DNA of 64,000 nt from Actinomadura luteofluorescens (GCF_013409365.1 NZ_JACCBA010000001.1:8928001-8992000), one strand, 5' to 3'; positions 35,790 through 44,653 are shown, counted from the stretch's first letter. Notes: generated from the sequence alone by a model not told the origin. Numbers and translations are program-made.

Positions 35790-36869
35790 ATGGGCAAGCG
35801 AAGACGAAGGGCACTGGCCGCGGGGGCGGTGCTCGGCCCCGCGATGATCGCCGGCGCGCTGCTGACGGCCGCGCCGGCGTCCGCGCACGGCGCGATGATG
35901 GTGCCCGGCAGCCGCACCTACCTGTGCTGGAAGGACGGCCTGAGCACGACCGGGCAGATCGTCCCGCACAACCCGGCCTGCGCGGCGGCGGTCGCGCAGA
36001 GCGGCCCCAACTCGCTCTACAACTGGTTCGCCGTCCTGCGCTCGGACGGGGCCGGCCGCACCCGCGGCTTCATCCCCGACGGGAAGCTGTGCAGCGGCGG
36101 CGCGGTCGTCTACGACTTCAGCGGCTACGACCTCGCCCGCGACGACTGGCCGGTCACGCACCTGACCTCCGGCGCCGGCATCGAGTTCCGCTACAACAAG
36201 TGGGCGGCCCATCCCGGAACGTTCCGTACCTACATCACCAAGGACAGTTGGAGCCCGACCAGGCCCCTCAGCTGGGACGACCTGGAGGACCAGCCGTTCT
36301 ACAGCGTCACCGACCCGCCGAGCGTCGGCTCGCCCGGCAACGAGGACGCCTACTACCACTGGAACGCCAGGCTGCCGTCCGGCAAGAGCGGCCGCCACCT
36401 CCTCTACACCGTGTGGCAGCGCTCGGACAGCAACGAGACGTTCTACGGCTGCTCCGACGTCGTCTTCGACGGCGGCAACGGCGAGGTGACCGGCGTCGGC
36501 GAGGACGGCGGCGGACCGACCGACCCGCCCACCGACCCGCCCACGGACCCGCCCGGCGACCCGGGCAAGGTCTGCAAGGCCGGGTACCGCTCCATCGGCG
36601 GTTGGAACGGCGGCTACCAGGGCGAGATCACCGTCACCAATACCGGCACGCTCCCGCTCGCCGGCTGGATGGCCCACTTCACCTTCGCCAACGGCGAGAC
36701 GGTCGACAGCCTGTGGAACGGCACCTACACGCAGTCCGGCCCGGACGTCACGGTCAGCAACGCGAACTACAACGGCGCTCTCGCCGTGGGCGCGTCGACC
36801 ACGTTCGGGTTCACGGTGAAGGCGCCGAGCTCCCCGACCGCGCTCGAACCCCACTGCATGACCTCCTGA
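35790..36869 (+). CDS. secreted AA10 lytic polysaccharide monooxygenase with CBM2
   Basis: 359 residues. Cleavage of the signal peptide after ASA exposes His33, the first histidine of the copper-binding His brace; His141 (KWAAHPGTF) is the likely second. The catalytic domain (33-about 237) resembles cellulose-active AA10 enzymes (GAMMVPGSRTYLCW, TFYGCSDVVF). A Thr/Asp/Pro linker (PTDPPTDPPTDPP) joins it to a CBM2 (about 256-358, CKAGYRSIGGWNGGYQGEI). It cleaves crystalline cellulose oxidatively outside the cell and boosts the adjacent cellulases. No CelR box was found upstream. Confidence 0.95.
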   Translation: MGKRRRRALAAGAVLGPAMIAGALLTAAPASAHGAMMVPGSRTYLCWKDGLSTTGQIVPHNPACAAAVAQSGPNSLYNWFAVLRSDGAGRTRGFIPDGKLCSGGAVVYDFSGYDLARDDWPVTHLTSGAGIEFRYNKWAAHPGTFRTYITKDSWSPTRPLSWDDLEDQPFYSVTDPPSVGSPGNEDAYYHWNARLPSGKSGRHLLYTVWQRSDSNETFYGCSDVVFDGGNGEVTGVGEDGGGPTDPPTDPPTDPPGDPGKVCKAGYRSIGGWNGGYQGEITVTNTGTLPLAGWMAHFTFANGETVDSLWNGTYTQSGPDVTVSNANYNGALAVGASTTFGFTVKAPSSPTALEPHCMTS

Positions 36870-36885
36870 GGCCAGAACGGAACGT

Positions 36886-36919
36886 GGCCCGCGGCGTCCG
36901 ACAGGGGACGCCGTGGGCC
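36886..36919. terminator. hairpin terminator of the LPMO gene
   Basis: A 14-bp stem (36886-36899 with 36906-36919, one G-T mismatch) starts 17 bases after the LPMO stop codon. It is the first of two hairpins between the convergent LPMO and GH6 genes. Confidence 0.75.
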
Positions 36920-36961
36920 GCTCCCTTTCCGGGGCACCCCGCTCCCTTTCCGGGGCACCCC
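36920..36961. repeat. two-copy 21-base tandem repeat between terminators
   Basis: Bases 36920-36940 are repeated exactly at 36941-36961; the unit starts GCTCCCTTTCCGGGG. It lies between the two hairpins of the LPMO-GH6 intergenic space and has no coding role. Confidence 0.9.
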
Positions 36962-36973
36962 CAGGACGGGAGA

Positions 36974-37004
36974 GGCCCCGTGACCGGAGCGGGGTCACGG
37001 GGCC
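36974..37004. terminator. 12-bp perfect hairpin terminator of the GH6 gene
   Basis: GGCCCCGTGACC (36974-36985) and GGTCACGGGGCC (36993-37004) form a perfect stem with a 7-base loop, 18 bases past the end of the minus-strand GH6 gene. On the plus strand it is followed by GTTTCC, so it may act in both directions. Confidence 0.75.
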
Positions 37005-37021
37005 GTTTCCGTGGTGGCCGG

Positions 37022-38752
37022 TTACCGGACGGGCGGGTTGGCGTTCTTGAGCAGCTCCTGGAACTGGGCGGAGAACCAGTGCCCGGACAGCGGGGCGTCC
37101 GCCAGCGCGCCGCTCATGTTGTTGTTGTTACGCGGGTTGCCGGTGTACGTGGGGTCGCACATCCGGTCGAAGCCCTTGCCCTCGTCGTTCGGGATCTCCT
37201 TGCTGGCGCCGTCCGACTCGCCCGGGGGCTTCATCCACACGTAGGCGTCGATGCCGGCGGCGGGGGCCGCCTTGGGCCGCTCGCCGAGGCCCGCGCCCGC
37301 CTGGTTGCACCAGTTGCCGAGGTGGATGCGCCGGTCGGTCCGGCTGCCGTCCACGTAGGCGTCCACGCTGGTCTTCGGGCCGGGGCCGGTCGGGCGGTTC
37401 GCGCCGCCCCAGCCGTTGCGGCTCGTGTCGACCAGCATGCCGATGCCCGAGTCGAACCCGTCCTTGACGAGTTCCTGCCGGAACGCCTGCGCGTAGGACA
37501 GCTCGTCGACGTACCGGTTCCAGTCGACCCACTTGGACTGGCGGACGGACGTGCCGTTCACGCTGTCGTTGATGGTGTAGTACGGCTCCTGCAGGGCTCC
37601 GTAGTTGGCGGTGTTGGTGATGAACCCGGCGACGTTGCCCTTGGAGCCGGACGCCTGCGCGACGGTGGCGAGCAGCTGCGCGGTCGGGGCGAAGTTGTCG
37701 TCCCAGCCGATCCAGCCGTGGTGGCCGACGTCGAGGTAGTTGTAGACGTTGGAGAGGGCGCCGAGCTTCTGCAGCGCGTAGGCGACGCCCTTCTCGTAGT
37801 TGCCGTTGGCCTTCATGGTGTCGCAGTCCGGGGTGGCGGTCGGCCGGCCTCCGGCGTTGGTGATGAGGTTCGGCAGCGAGTCGATCTCCACGACCGTGAC
37901 GATCCGCAGGCCGGCGTACTTCGCGTCGCCGAGGATCCCCGCGATCGGGTCGATGAACTGCGTCTTGTACTTGTCGAGGTCGTCCGGGCCGAGCTCGCCG
38001 TTGGACGCCAGCGCGGAGCAGTCACGCCCGGGCAGGTCGTAGACGACGAGCTGGACCACACCGGCGCCCTGGTCGAGGGCCTCGTCGAGGTGGGCGCGCA
38101 GGCCCATGGAGCCGTTCGCCCCCTGGATCGCGGCGATCCTGTCCAGCCACACGCCGGTCGGCTGGTTGGACACCGCGCTGCCGCCGGGCTCGGCCGCCGC
38201 CTTGGCCGACCACTCGGGGTTCACGTACGCCTTCACCCCGGCGTAGGGGTTGTCGACGCGGTTGCCCGGAGGCGGATCGGTGGGCGGGTCGGTGGGCGGG
38301 TCGGTCGGTCCCGCCGACCCGGTGCAGACGGTCCCGTTCAGCTTGAACTGGGCCGGTGCCTGGTTGGTGCCGGAGTAGGTGCCCTGGAAGCCGGGGTTGG
38401 CCGTCGCGTTGGTCGCCAGCGTCTGGGCCCAGCTCGGGCTCTTCACGGTGACGTGCTTGCCGGACTGCGCGAACGTCCCGTTCCAGCCCGAGGTCACCTG
38501 CTGGTTGCCGGCGAAGTCCCACTCCAGCGTCCAGCCGCCGCTGATCGGGTCGCCGAGGTTGGTGACCGTCACCGAGGCGGTGAAGCCCGTGCCCCAGTCG
38601 TTGGTGGTGTAGTCGACCTTGCAGCCGGCGGCCGCGCTGGCCTGGGCCTGGGCCAGCGCGACCGTGCCTGAGGCGAGCAGCGCGGCCACCGAGGCGGCCG
38701 CCGCGCCGCGGCGCAGGGCGCCGCGGCCGCTGCGCGCGGGGGGGTGTTTCAT
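37022..38752 (-). CDS. secreted GH6 cellulase (cellobiohydrolase type) with N-terminal CBM2
   Basis: 576 residues: signal peptide of about 42 residues, CBM2 at about 44-143 (CKVDYTTNDWGTGFTASV ... LNGTVC), linker PTDPPTDPPTDPP, then a GH6 domain of about 410 residues. The catalytic acid lies in VVYDLPGRDCSALASNGE, with WDDNFAPTAQLL, VDTSRNGWGG and VWMKPPGESDG further on. The long catalytic domain with insertions (GGRPTATPDCD, NNNNMSG) resembles exo-acting Cel6B of Thermobifida, which attacks non-reducing ends. It follows the GH5 gene by 43 bases on the same strand, so the two are probably co-transcribed. Confidence 0.94.
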   Translation of the reverse strand: MKHPPARSGRGALRRGAAAASVAALLASGTVALAQAQASAAAGCKVDYTTNDWGTGFTASVTVTNLGDPISGGWTLEWDFAGNQQVTSGWNGTFAQSGKHVTVKSPSWAQTLATNATANPGFQGTYSGTNQAPAQFKLNGTVCTGSAGPTDPPTDPPTDPPPGNRVDNPYAGVKAYVNPEWSAKAAAEPGGSAVSNQPTGVWLDRIAAIQGANGSMGLRAHLDEALDQGAGVVQLVVYDLPGRDCSALASNGELGPDDLDKYKTQFIDPIAGILGDAKYAGLRIVTVVEIDSLPNLITNAGGRPTATPDCDTMKANGNYEKGVAYALQKLGALSNVYNYLDVGHHGWIGWDDNFAPTAQLLATVAQASGSKGNVAGFITNTANYGALQEPYYTINDSVNGTSVRQSKWVDWNRYVDELSYAQAFRQELVKDGFDSGIGMLVDTSRNGWGGANRPTGPGPKTSVDAYVDGSRTDRRIHLGNWCNQAGAGLGERPKAAPAAGIDAYVWMKPPGESDGASKEIPNDEGKGFDRMCDPTYTGNPRNNNNMSGALADAPLSGHWFSAQFQELLKNANPPVR

Positions 38753-38795
38753 CCGGATTCCTCCATCTGGTTGGGGTGGGCTTCTTGCGGGGGGC

Positions 38796-40286
38796 TCAGC
38801 GGGCGGAGCGCAGGTGGTCGCGTAGTCCGGCGCCGTAGGCGGTCGGGGTGCCGTCGTAGGAACTGATCAGCGACGGGCCGCTGGAGCAGTCCCAGGTGTT
38901 CCACGTCCAGCCGAGGTAGGACGCTCCGCGCGCGTCCAGCCAGGTCATGAGCGAGTCGACGTAGGAGTGGCCGCAGGTGTTCTCGCCGATCTCGCCGGCG
39001 ACGAGCGGGACCTGCGCGGCCACCAGCGCGATCTGCTGGTCCCAGCAGGACGCGTCCTTGCAGTAGTTGAAGTTGTAGGAGTGCCACGCGGCCGCCAGGT
39101 TCCCCGTGGGGTCGGACGGCTTCTGGGCGAGCCACTGGCCGAGGTCGTTGGAGTAGCTGCTGCCCGCGACCATGACGACGTTCTGCGCGCCGGTGGCGCG
39201 GACGGCGTCGAGGAGGTCCTGCATCCCGGCCGCCTCGTAGGTCAGGCCCGTGCAGGCGGAGCCGCCGTCGCGCCAGCACTTCCACGACTGGGCGTAGTCC
39301 ATGGTCTGGAGGTTGTTCGGGTACGGCTCGTTGAACAGGTCGAACACGACCGCCGTGTCGCCCTTGTAGGCGGTGCCGAGCTGCTTCCAGAATTCCGTCG
39401 CGTACTGCGCGTCCGGCATCGGTTTCTGGCATTCCGCGGCCGCGGTCTGGCAATGGCTGTCATAGCCCGTCCACAATCCGCGGCTCCAGTGCAGTTCCAG
39501 GATGGGCGTGATGCCGTTCTCTTCGAGCAGCCCCACGTAATTCCTGATGGCGTTCTGGTAGGCGGTTCCGCGGTAGGCGGGATCGACGTTGTCCAAGCCC
39601 AGCCAGCAGTCGGAGTTGAGCGGCACCCGGACGGCGTTGACATTCCAGTTCCTGATCGCGGCCACCGAGGCCGCGTCCATCGGGCCGTCCCAGATGCCGT
39701 TCCCCTGGACGCAGGCGAACTCGCCGCCGGAACGGTTCACCCCGCGCAGGCGCACCGCGGCGCCGGCGGCGTCCACGAACCTGTTGCCGGAGACCTTCAG
39801 CTTGGGGGCGGCGCCGCCGGGCGGGGGAGTGGTCGGGGGATCGGTGGGCTCGCCGCCGCCGTTGCAGGCCGTCCCGTTGAGCGCGAAGGCGGTCGGCGCG
39901 GCGTTCGCGCCGCTGTAGGCGAACTGTGCTCCGGCCTGCGCGGACGCTCCGGTCGCGAGGGCCGCGTTCCAGCTCTCGTTGGCGACCGTGACGGTCTTGC
40001 CGGACTGCGTCCACCGGCCGTTCCATCCGCCGGTGAGGCGCTGGTTCCCGGTGTAGGAGTACGTCAGCGTCCAGCCGTTCACGGCCGGGCCCCGGTTGGT
40101 GATCGTGACGGCGGCGGTGAAGCCGGTGCCCCAGTCGTTGACGGTGTAGCCGACCTCGCAGGCGACCGCGGCGCGGGCCGGCGGCGCGCCGAGCACGGTC
40201 CCGGTGCCCGCGACGAGCGAGCCCGCGGCACAGATCGCGCCGGTCAGCGCGGCCACCGCGGCGGTGCGCGGGGAAAGCGATCTCAT
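38796..40286 (-). CDS. secreted GH5 endoglucanase with N-terminal CBM2
   Basis: 496 residues: signal peptide to about 39, CBM2 at about 42-141 (CEVGYTVNDWGTGFTAAV), linker PTDPPTTPPPGG, and a GH5 barrel. The barrel shows LRGVNRSGGEFAC, the acid/base Glu in VFDLFNEPYPNN, and the nucleophile Glu in VPLVAGEIGEN. It makes internal cuts in cellulose. The gene is the first of a GH5-GH6 operon; a perfect CelR box lies 33 bases upstream of its start, so it should be repressed by the divergently encoded CelR and induced by cellobiose. Confidence 0.94.
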   Translation of the reverse strand: MRSLSPRTAAVAALTGAICAAGSLVAGTGTVLGAPPARAAVACEVGYTVNDWGTGFTAAVTITNRGPAVNGWTLTYSYTGNQRLTGGWNGRWTQSGKTVTVANESWNAALATGASAQAGAQFAYSGANAAPTAFALNGTACNGGGEPTDPPTTPPPGGAAPKLKVSGNRFVDAAGAAVRLRGVNRSGGEFACVQGNGIWDGPMDAASVAAIRNWNVNAVRVPLNSDCWLGLDNVDPAYRGTAYQNAIRNYVGLLEENGITPILELHWSRGLWTGYDSHCQTAAAECQKPMPDAQYATEFWKQLGTAYKGDTAVVFDLFNEPYPNNLQTMDYAQSWKCWRDGGSACTGLTYEAAGMQDLLDAVRATGAQNVVMVAGSSYSNDLGQWLAQKPSDPTGNLAAAWHSYNFNYCKDASCWDQQIALVAAQVPLVAGEIGENTCGHSYVDSLMTWLDARGASYLGWTWNTWDCSSGPSLISSYDGTPTAYGAGLRDHLRSAR

Positions 40287-40318
40287 GGATCTCCGCCTTC
40301 ACATCGGACGATAGAGCT

Positions 40319-40332
40319 TGGGAGCGCTCCCA
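40319..40332. promoter_or_regulatory. CelR operator 1
   Basis: TGGGAGCGCTCCCA, a perfect 14-bp palindrome identical to the CelR box known from Thermobifida cellulase genes. It is 33 bases upstream of the GH5 start. Confidence 0.92.
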
Positions 40333-40475
40333 CTCCTGGACTGCGGTGAACGTAGAACGGCTCGGACGCGGGAGGGAAGCCTTGTTCCATTCCTTTCACG
40401 AAATTTCACGGCGCCTTGCGCGCGCGGTGAGCGGCGGGTCCGGGCGGTCCCCGAATTCGGTTTCCTCGCGACCCC

Positions 40476-40504
40476 TTGACACGATGCGCCTCCGAACAGA
40501 TTCT
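40476..40504 (+). promoter_or_regulatory. promoter of celR
   Basis: TTGACA (40476-40481), a perfect -35, is followed after 17 bases by GATTCT (40499-40504), a weak -10. CelR box 2 begins at the next base, so repressor binding would cover the transcription start. Confidence 0.6.
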
Positions 40505-40518
40505 TGGGAGCGCTCCCA
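40505..40518. promoter_or_regulatory. CelR operator 2
   Basis: A second exact TGGGAGCGCTCCCA palindrome, 186 bases from the first (start to start), directly after the -10 of the rightward promoter. It indicates autoregulation of celR and possibly of the downstream GH48 gene; the two boxes could also support looping. Confidence 0.92.
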
Positions 40519-40580
40519 CTACTCCCGACCCGGTCCACCCCCTCGAAAGGCCGGGAACCCCCGAAGGGAGTGCCGCAAGC

Positions 40581-41618
40581 GTGACCGTCACCCACCCCCC
40601 GCACGACCCCGCCCTCCCCGACCGACCGCCCACCCTCGCCCACGTCGCGCAGCTGGCCGGCGTGTCGCCGGCCACGGCGTCACGCGTCCTGAACGGGTCC
40701 GCGCGCGTCAGCAGGGCGGCCCGCCTTCAGGTCGAGGCGGCGGTCGAGCGGCTCGGCTACGTCCGGCGCCGCAGCGGCCCTCCCGACCGGGAGTCGTCCG
40801 GCACCATCGCCGCCGTCGTCTGCGAGGACGGCTGCCGCGTCCTCGGCGACCCGTTCTTCGCGCGCCTGCTGTGGGGCGTGCGCCGCGAGCTCGGCGGCCG
40901 CGCGCCGCTCGTCCTCCTCATGGCCGGCCGGGCGGACGAGTGGCGGGCGACCACCGGCTACCTGCGCGGCGGGCGGGCCGAGGGCGTGCTGCTCGTCGGC
41001 GCCCGCCGCGACCAGGTCGCCCCGCTCGTGCAGGCCGCCGCCGGCGCCCCGGTGGTGCTCGCCGGGCGCCCCCTCGACGAGGTGGCGCTGCCGTACGTCG
41101 ACGTCGACAACCGGGGCGGCGCGCACGCCGCCGTCCGGCACCTGCTGGCCTCGGGCCGCCGCCGGATCGGTACCATCACCGGGCCGGCCGACATGGGCGC
41201 CGCCGTGGACCGGCTCGCCGGCTACCGGCTCGCGGCGCGCGAGGCCGGGATGGGCGTCAACGGGCTGGTCTGCCAGGGCGACTTCGGCCGGCTGTCCGGC
41301 GAGCGCGCGATGCGCCGCCTGCTGGAGCGCCGGCCGGACGTCGACGCCGTGCTCGCCGCGTCCGACCAGATGGCGGTCGGCGCGCTGAGCGCGCTGCGCC
41401 GGGCGGGCCGCCGCGTCCCCGACGACGTCGCGGTCGTCGGGTTCGACGACGCCCCGGTCGCCCAGCAGGTCCGCCCCCGGCTGACGACCGTCCGGCAGCC
41501 GGCCGAGGACCTCGGCGCCCGGCTGGCGCGCGAGCTGCGCGCCTGCACCGGCGGCAGGCCGAACACCGAGCGCGGCGTCGTGCTGCGCACCAAGTTGATC
41601 ATCCGGGAGTCCGGCTGA
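40581..41618 (+). CDS. celR: CelR-type LacI-family cellulase repressor
   Basis: 345 residues from GTG 40581. The LacI helix-turn-helix is TLAHVAQLAGVSPATASRVLNGSARVS (in part), followed by a hinge and a sugar-sensing domain (GTIAAVVCEDGCRVLGDPFF ... VVGFDDAPVAQQVRPRLTTVRQP). The frame is open back to 40476, but that extension would put an operator and -10 inside the gene, so the shorter start is preferred. Perfect CelR boxes on both sides and divergence from cellulase genes support CelR; family knowledge says cellobiose releases it from DNA. Confidence 0.9.
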   Translation: MTVTHPPHDPALPDRPPTLAHVAQLAGVSPATASRVLNGSARVSRAARLQVEAAVERLGYVRRRSGPPDRESSGTIAAVVCEDGCRVLGDPFFARLLWGVRRELGGRAPLVLLMAGRADEWRATTGYLRGGRAEGVLLVGARRDQVAPLVQAAAGAPVVLAGRPLDEVALPYVDVDNRGGAHAAVRHLLASGRRRIGTITGPADMGAAVDRLAGYRLAAREAGMGVNGLVCQGDFGRLSGERAMRRLLERRPDVDAVLAASDQMAVGALSALRRAGRRVPDDVAVVGFDDAPVAQQVRPRLTTVRQPAEDLGARLARELRACTGGRPNTERGVVLRTKLIIRESG

Positions 41619-41652
41619 CGGACCGGGGCCGGAGCGGTCCCCGCCCTTCGCA

Positions 41653-41687
41653 TCTCCACCACCGCCGTGCACCGCCGGTGGTGGAGA
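41653..41687 (+). terminator. 12-bp hairpin between celR and the GH48 gene
   Basis: TCTCCACCACCG (41653-41664) and CGGTGGTGGAGA (41676-41687) form a perfect stem with an 11-base loop, 34 bases past celR and 41 bases before the GH48 start. It can act as a terminator or as a partial attenuator/RNA-stability element if GH48 is read from the celR promoter. Confidence 0.55.
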
Positions 41688-41728
41688 CCGCCATGCCCGG
41701 ACGCCGGGCGCGACAGGAAGGAACACAG

Positions 41729-44653
41729 GTGAGAAGACACCAACGATGGCGCGCGTTCACGGCGGTGAGCGCGACGCTGGCCCTGCTGTGCGGCGGCCTG
41801 GGCGTGATGGCCCCGGCGCACGCCGCCGCGGCGGCGTGCAAGGTCGTCTACAAGAAGAACGACTGGGGCGGCGGCTTCACCGCGAGCATCGACATCACCA
41901 ACCAGGGCGACGCGCTCGACGGCTGGAAGCTGACCTACGCCTACTCGGGCGACCAGAAGCTGGCGAGCGGCTGGTCGGCGAAGTGGTCGCAGTCGGGCCG
42001 GCAGGTCACCGCCGAGAACGAGAGCTGGAACAGGACGCTCGCCTCCGGCGCCTCGGTGAACGTCGGCGCGCAGTTCACCTACAGCGGGACGAACACCGAC
42101 CCCACCGCGTTCAGCCTCAACGGCACCCCGTGCAACCAGAGCTCGTCCGCTCCGACGGTGGCGCTGACGAGCCCGTCCGCCGGCGCGACGTACTCGGTGG
42201 GCGCCGCGGTGCCGATCGCCGCCACCGCGGCGGCCGGGTCCGGCGCGACCGTGTCCAAGGTCGAGTTCTTCGACCAGGACGGGTCGCTCGGCGCCGCCGA
42301 CACCACCGCCCCGTACGGGATGACCTGGACGCCCACCGCGGCCGGTTCCTACTCCGTCTACGCCAGGGTGACCGACAGCACCGGGGCGACGGCCGAGTCG
42401 GCGCCGGTGGGCGTCACGGTGACGGCCGCGGCGAGCGTCGTGGCGAGCCCGGCCGCGCTGACCGTCGCGCAGGGCGCCAAGGCCGCGTACGCGGTGAAGC
42501 TGTCGCAGGCCCCGTCCACGACGGTGACCGTGACGACGACCCGGACCGCGGGCAACACCGGCCTGTCGGTGACCGGCGGCGGGACGCTGACCTTCACGCC
42601 GCAGAACTGGTCCACCGCCCAGAACGTGACGATCACCGCGGACGCCTCCGGGACGGGCCAGGCGACCTTCACCTCCACCGCGTCCGGCTACGCGGCGGCC
42701 AAGGTCACCGCGACCGAGGTGGCGAACTCCGGCGGCACCTACACCCAGCGGTTCCTCGACCAGTACAACAAGATCAAGGACCCGGCCAACGGCTACTTCA
42801 GCCCCGAGGGCATCCCGTACCACTCGGTGGAGACGTTCATGGTCGAGGCCCCCGACCACGGCCACGAGACGACGTCGGAGGCCTACAGCTACCTGATCTG
42901 GCTGGAGGCCATGTACGGCAAGGTCACGCAGAACTGGGCCCCCTTCAACGCCTCCTGGGCGCTGATGGAGAAGTACATGATCCCGACGCACGCGGACCAG
43001 CCGACGAACTCGTTCTACAACGCCTCCAAGCCCGCCACCTACGCCGCCGAGCACCCGGAGGTGAGCGACTACCCGTCGCTGATCGACGGCAGCGTCCCGG
43101 TCGGCCAGGACCCGATCGCGAGCGAGCTGAAGTCCGCCTACGGCACCGACGACATCTACGGCATGCACTGGCTGCAGGACGTGGACAACGTCTACGGGTA
43201 CGGCAACACGCCCGGCGGCGGCTGCGAGCAGGGCCCGAGCGCGGACGGCCCCTCCTACATCAACACCTACCAGCGCGGTGCGCAGGAGTCGGTGTTCGAG
43301 ACCGTCCCGCAGCCGACGTGCGACAAGTTCGCCTTCGGCGGCACCAACGGCTACCTCGACCTGTTCATCAAGGACTCGTCCTACGCCAAGCAGTGGAAGT
43401 TCACCGACGCGCCCGACGCCGACGCGCGCGCCATCCAGGCCGCGTACTGGGCGAACGCCTGGGCCAAGGACCAGGGCAAGTCCGGCGACGTCTCGTCCAC
43501 CGTGGCCAAGGCGGGCAAGATGGGCGACTACCTGCGCTACTCGTTCTTCGACAAGTACTTCAAGAAGATCGGCGACTGCGACTCGCCCTCGTCCTGCCCG
43601 GCCGGGTCGGGCAAGGACAGCGAGCACTACCTGCTGTCCTGGTACTACGCGTGGGGCGGCGCGAACGACACGAACGCCGGCTGGGCGTGGCGCATCGGCG
43701 ACGGCGCCTCGCACTTCGGCTACCAGAACCCCCTGGCCGCCTACGCCCTGGTGAACGATGCCGCGCTCGCGCCCAAGGGCGCGACGGCCAAGGCCGACTG
43801 GGGCAAGAGCCTCACCCGGCAGCTCCAGCTCTACAAGTGGCTCCAGTCCGCCGAGGGCGCGATCGCCGGAGGCGTCACCAACAGCTGGGAGGGCAGCTAC
43901 AGCGCGCCCCCGGCCGGCCTGACCGAGTTCTTCGGGATGGCCTACGACTGGCAGCCCGTCTACCACGACCCGCCGAGCAACCAGTGGTTCGGCTTCCAGG
44001 CGTGGTCGATGGAGCGCGTGGCCGAGTACTACCAGGTCACCGGAGACGCGTCCGCCAAGGCGATCCTCGACAAGTGGGTCTCCTGGGCGCTGTCGCAGAC
44101 GACGGTCGACCCGTCCACCGGCGGCATCAAGATCCCGTCCACCCTCAAGTGGACGGGGCAGCCGGACGCGAACTGGTCGGCCGCCACCGGGATGCCGCCC
44201 GCCAACACCGGCCTGCACGTCTCGGTGCAGGACTACACCGACGACGTCGGCGTGGCCGCCGCGTACGCCAAGACCCTGGCGTACTACGCCGCCGAGTCCG
44301 GTGACGCGGCCGCCAAGCAGGCCGCCAAGGACCTGCTCGACGCCATCTGGAAGCACACCGACGCCAAGGGCGTCTCCGTGCAGGAGACCCGGTCCGACTA
44401 CAAGCGCCTCACCGACCCGGTCTACGTCCCCTCCGGCTGGAGCGGCAAGATGCCGAACGGCGACCCGATCAACTCCAGTTCGACCTTCATGTCCATCCGC
44501 TCCTTCTACAAGAGCGACCCCGACTACGCGCGCGTCTGGGCGTACGCCAGCGGCCAGAGTTCCACGGCGCCGGTGTTCACCTACCACCGCTTCTGGGCCC
44601 AGGCCGACATAGCCCTGGCCATGGCCGACTACGGCCGCCTCTTCAACGAGTGA
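41729..44653 (+). CDS. secreted GH48 reducing-end cellobiohydrolase with CBM2 and two Ig-like domains
   Basis: 974 residues from GTG 41729 (AAGGA six bases upstream). Order: signal peptide to about 32; CBM2 at 37-135; an Ig-like domain at about 141-232 (APTVALTSPSAGATYSV); a second beta-sandwich at about 237-330 (SPAALTVAQGAKAAYAVKLS); GH48 at about 337-974 with HGHETTSEAYSYLIWLEAMY, whose Glu384 is the expected acid. GH48 enzymes processively release cellobiose from reducing ends and synergise with GH6 exocellulases. The gene lies 110 bases downstream of celR on the same strand; no own CelR box was found, so control may come from the celR promoter. Confidence 0.95.
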   Translation: MRRHQRWRAFTAVSATLALLCGGLGVMAPAHAAAAACKVVYKKNDWGGGFTASIDITNQGDALDGWKLTYAYSGDQKLASGWSAKWSQSGRQVTAENESWNRTLASGASVNVGAQFTYSGTNTDPTAFSLNGTPCNQSSSAPTVALTSPSAGATYSVGAAVPIAATAAAGSGATVSKVEFFDQDGSLGAADTTAPYGMTWTPTAAGSYSVYARVTDSTGATAESAPVGVTVTAAASVVASPAALTVAQGAKAAYAVKLSQAPSTTVTVTTTRTAGNTGLSVTGGGTLTFTPQNWSTAQNVTITADASGTGQATFTSTASGYAAAKVTATEVANSGGTYTQRFLDQYNKIKDPANGYFSPEGIPYHSVETFMVEAPDHGHETTSEAYSYLIWLEAMYGKVTQNWAPFNASWALMEKYMIPTHADQPTNSFYNASKPATYAAEHPEVSDYPSLIDGSVPVGQDPIASELKSAYGTDDIYGMHWLQDVDNVYGYGNTPGGGCEQGPSADGPSYINTYQRGAQESVFETVPQPTCDKFAFGGTNGYLDLFIKDSSYAKQWKFTDAPDADARAIQAAYWANAWAKDQGKSGDVSSTVAKAGKMGDYLRYSFFDKYFKKIGDCDSPSSCPAGSGKDSEHYLLSWYYAWGGANDTNAGWAWRIGDGASHFGYQNPLAAYALVNDAALAPKGATAKADWGKSLTRQLQLYKWLQSAEGAIAGGVTNSWEGSYSAPPAGLTEFFGMAYDWQPVYHDPPSNQWFGFQAWSMERVAEYYQVTGDASAKAILDKWVSWALSQTTVDPSTGGIKIPSTLKWTGQPDANWSAATGMPPANTGLHVSVQDYTDDVGVAAAYAKTLAYYAAESGDAAAKQAAKDLLDAIWKHTDAKGVSVQETRSDYKRLTDPVYVPSGWSGKMPNGDPINSSSTFMSIRSFYKSDPDYARVWAYASGQSSTAPVFTYHRFWAQADIALAMADYGRLFNE

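Noticed and set aside
36515..36552. Tandem repeat in the LPMO gene (and similar at 38273 and 39826)
   Set aside because: These encode PTDPP linkers between catalytic and CBM2 domains, ordinary for secreted actinobacterial enzymes.
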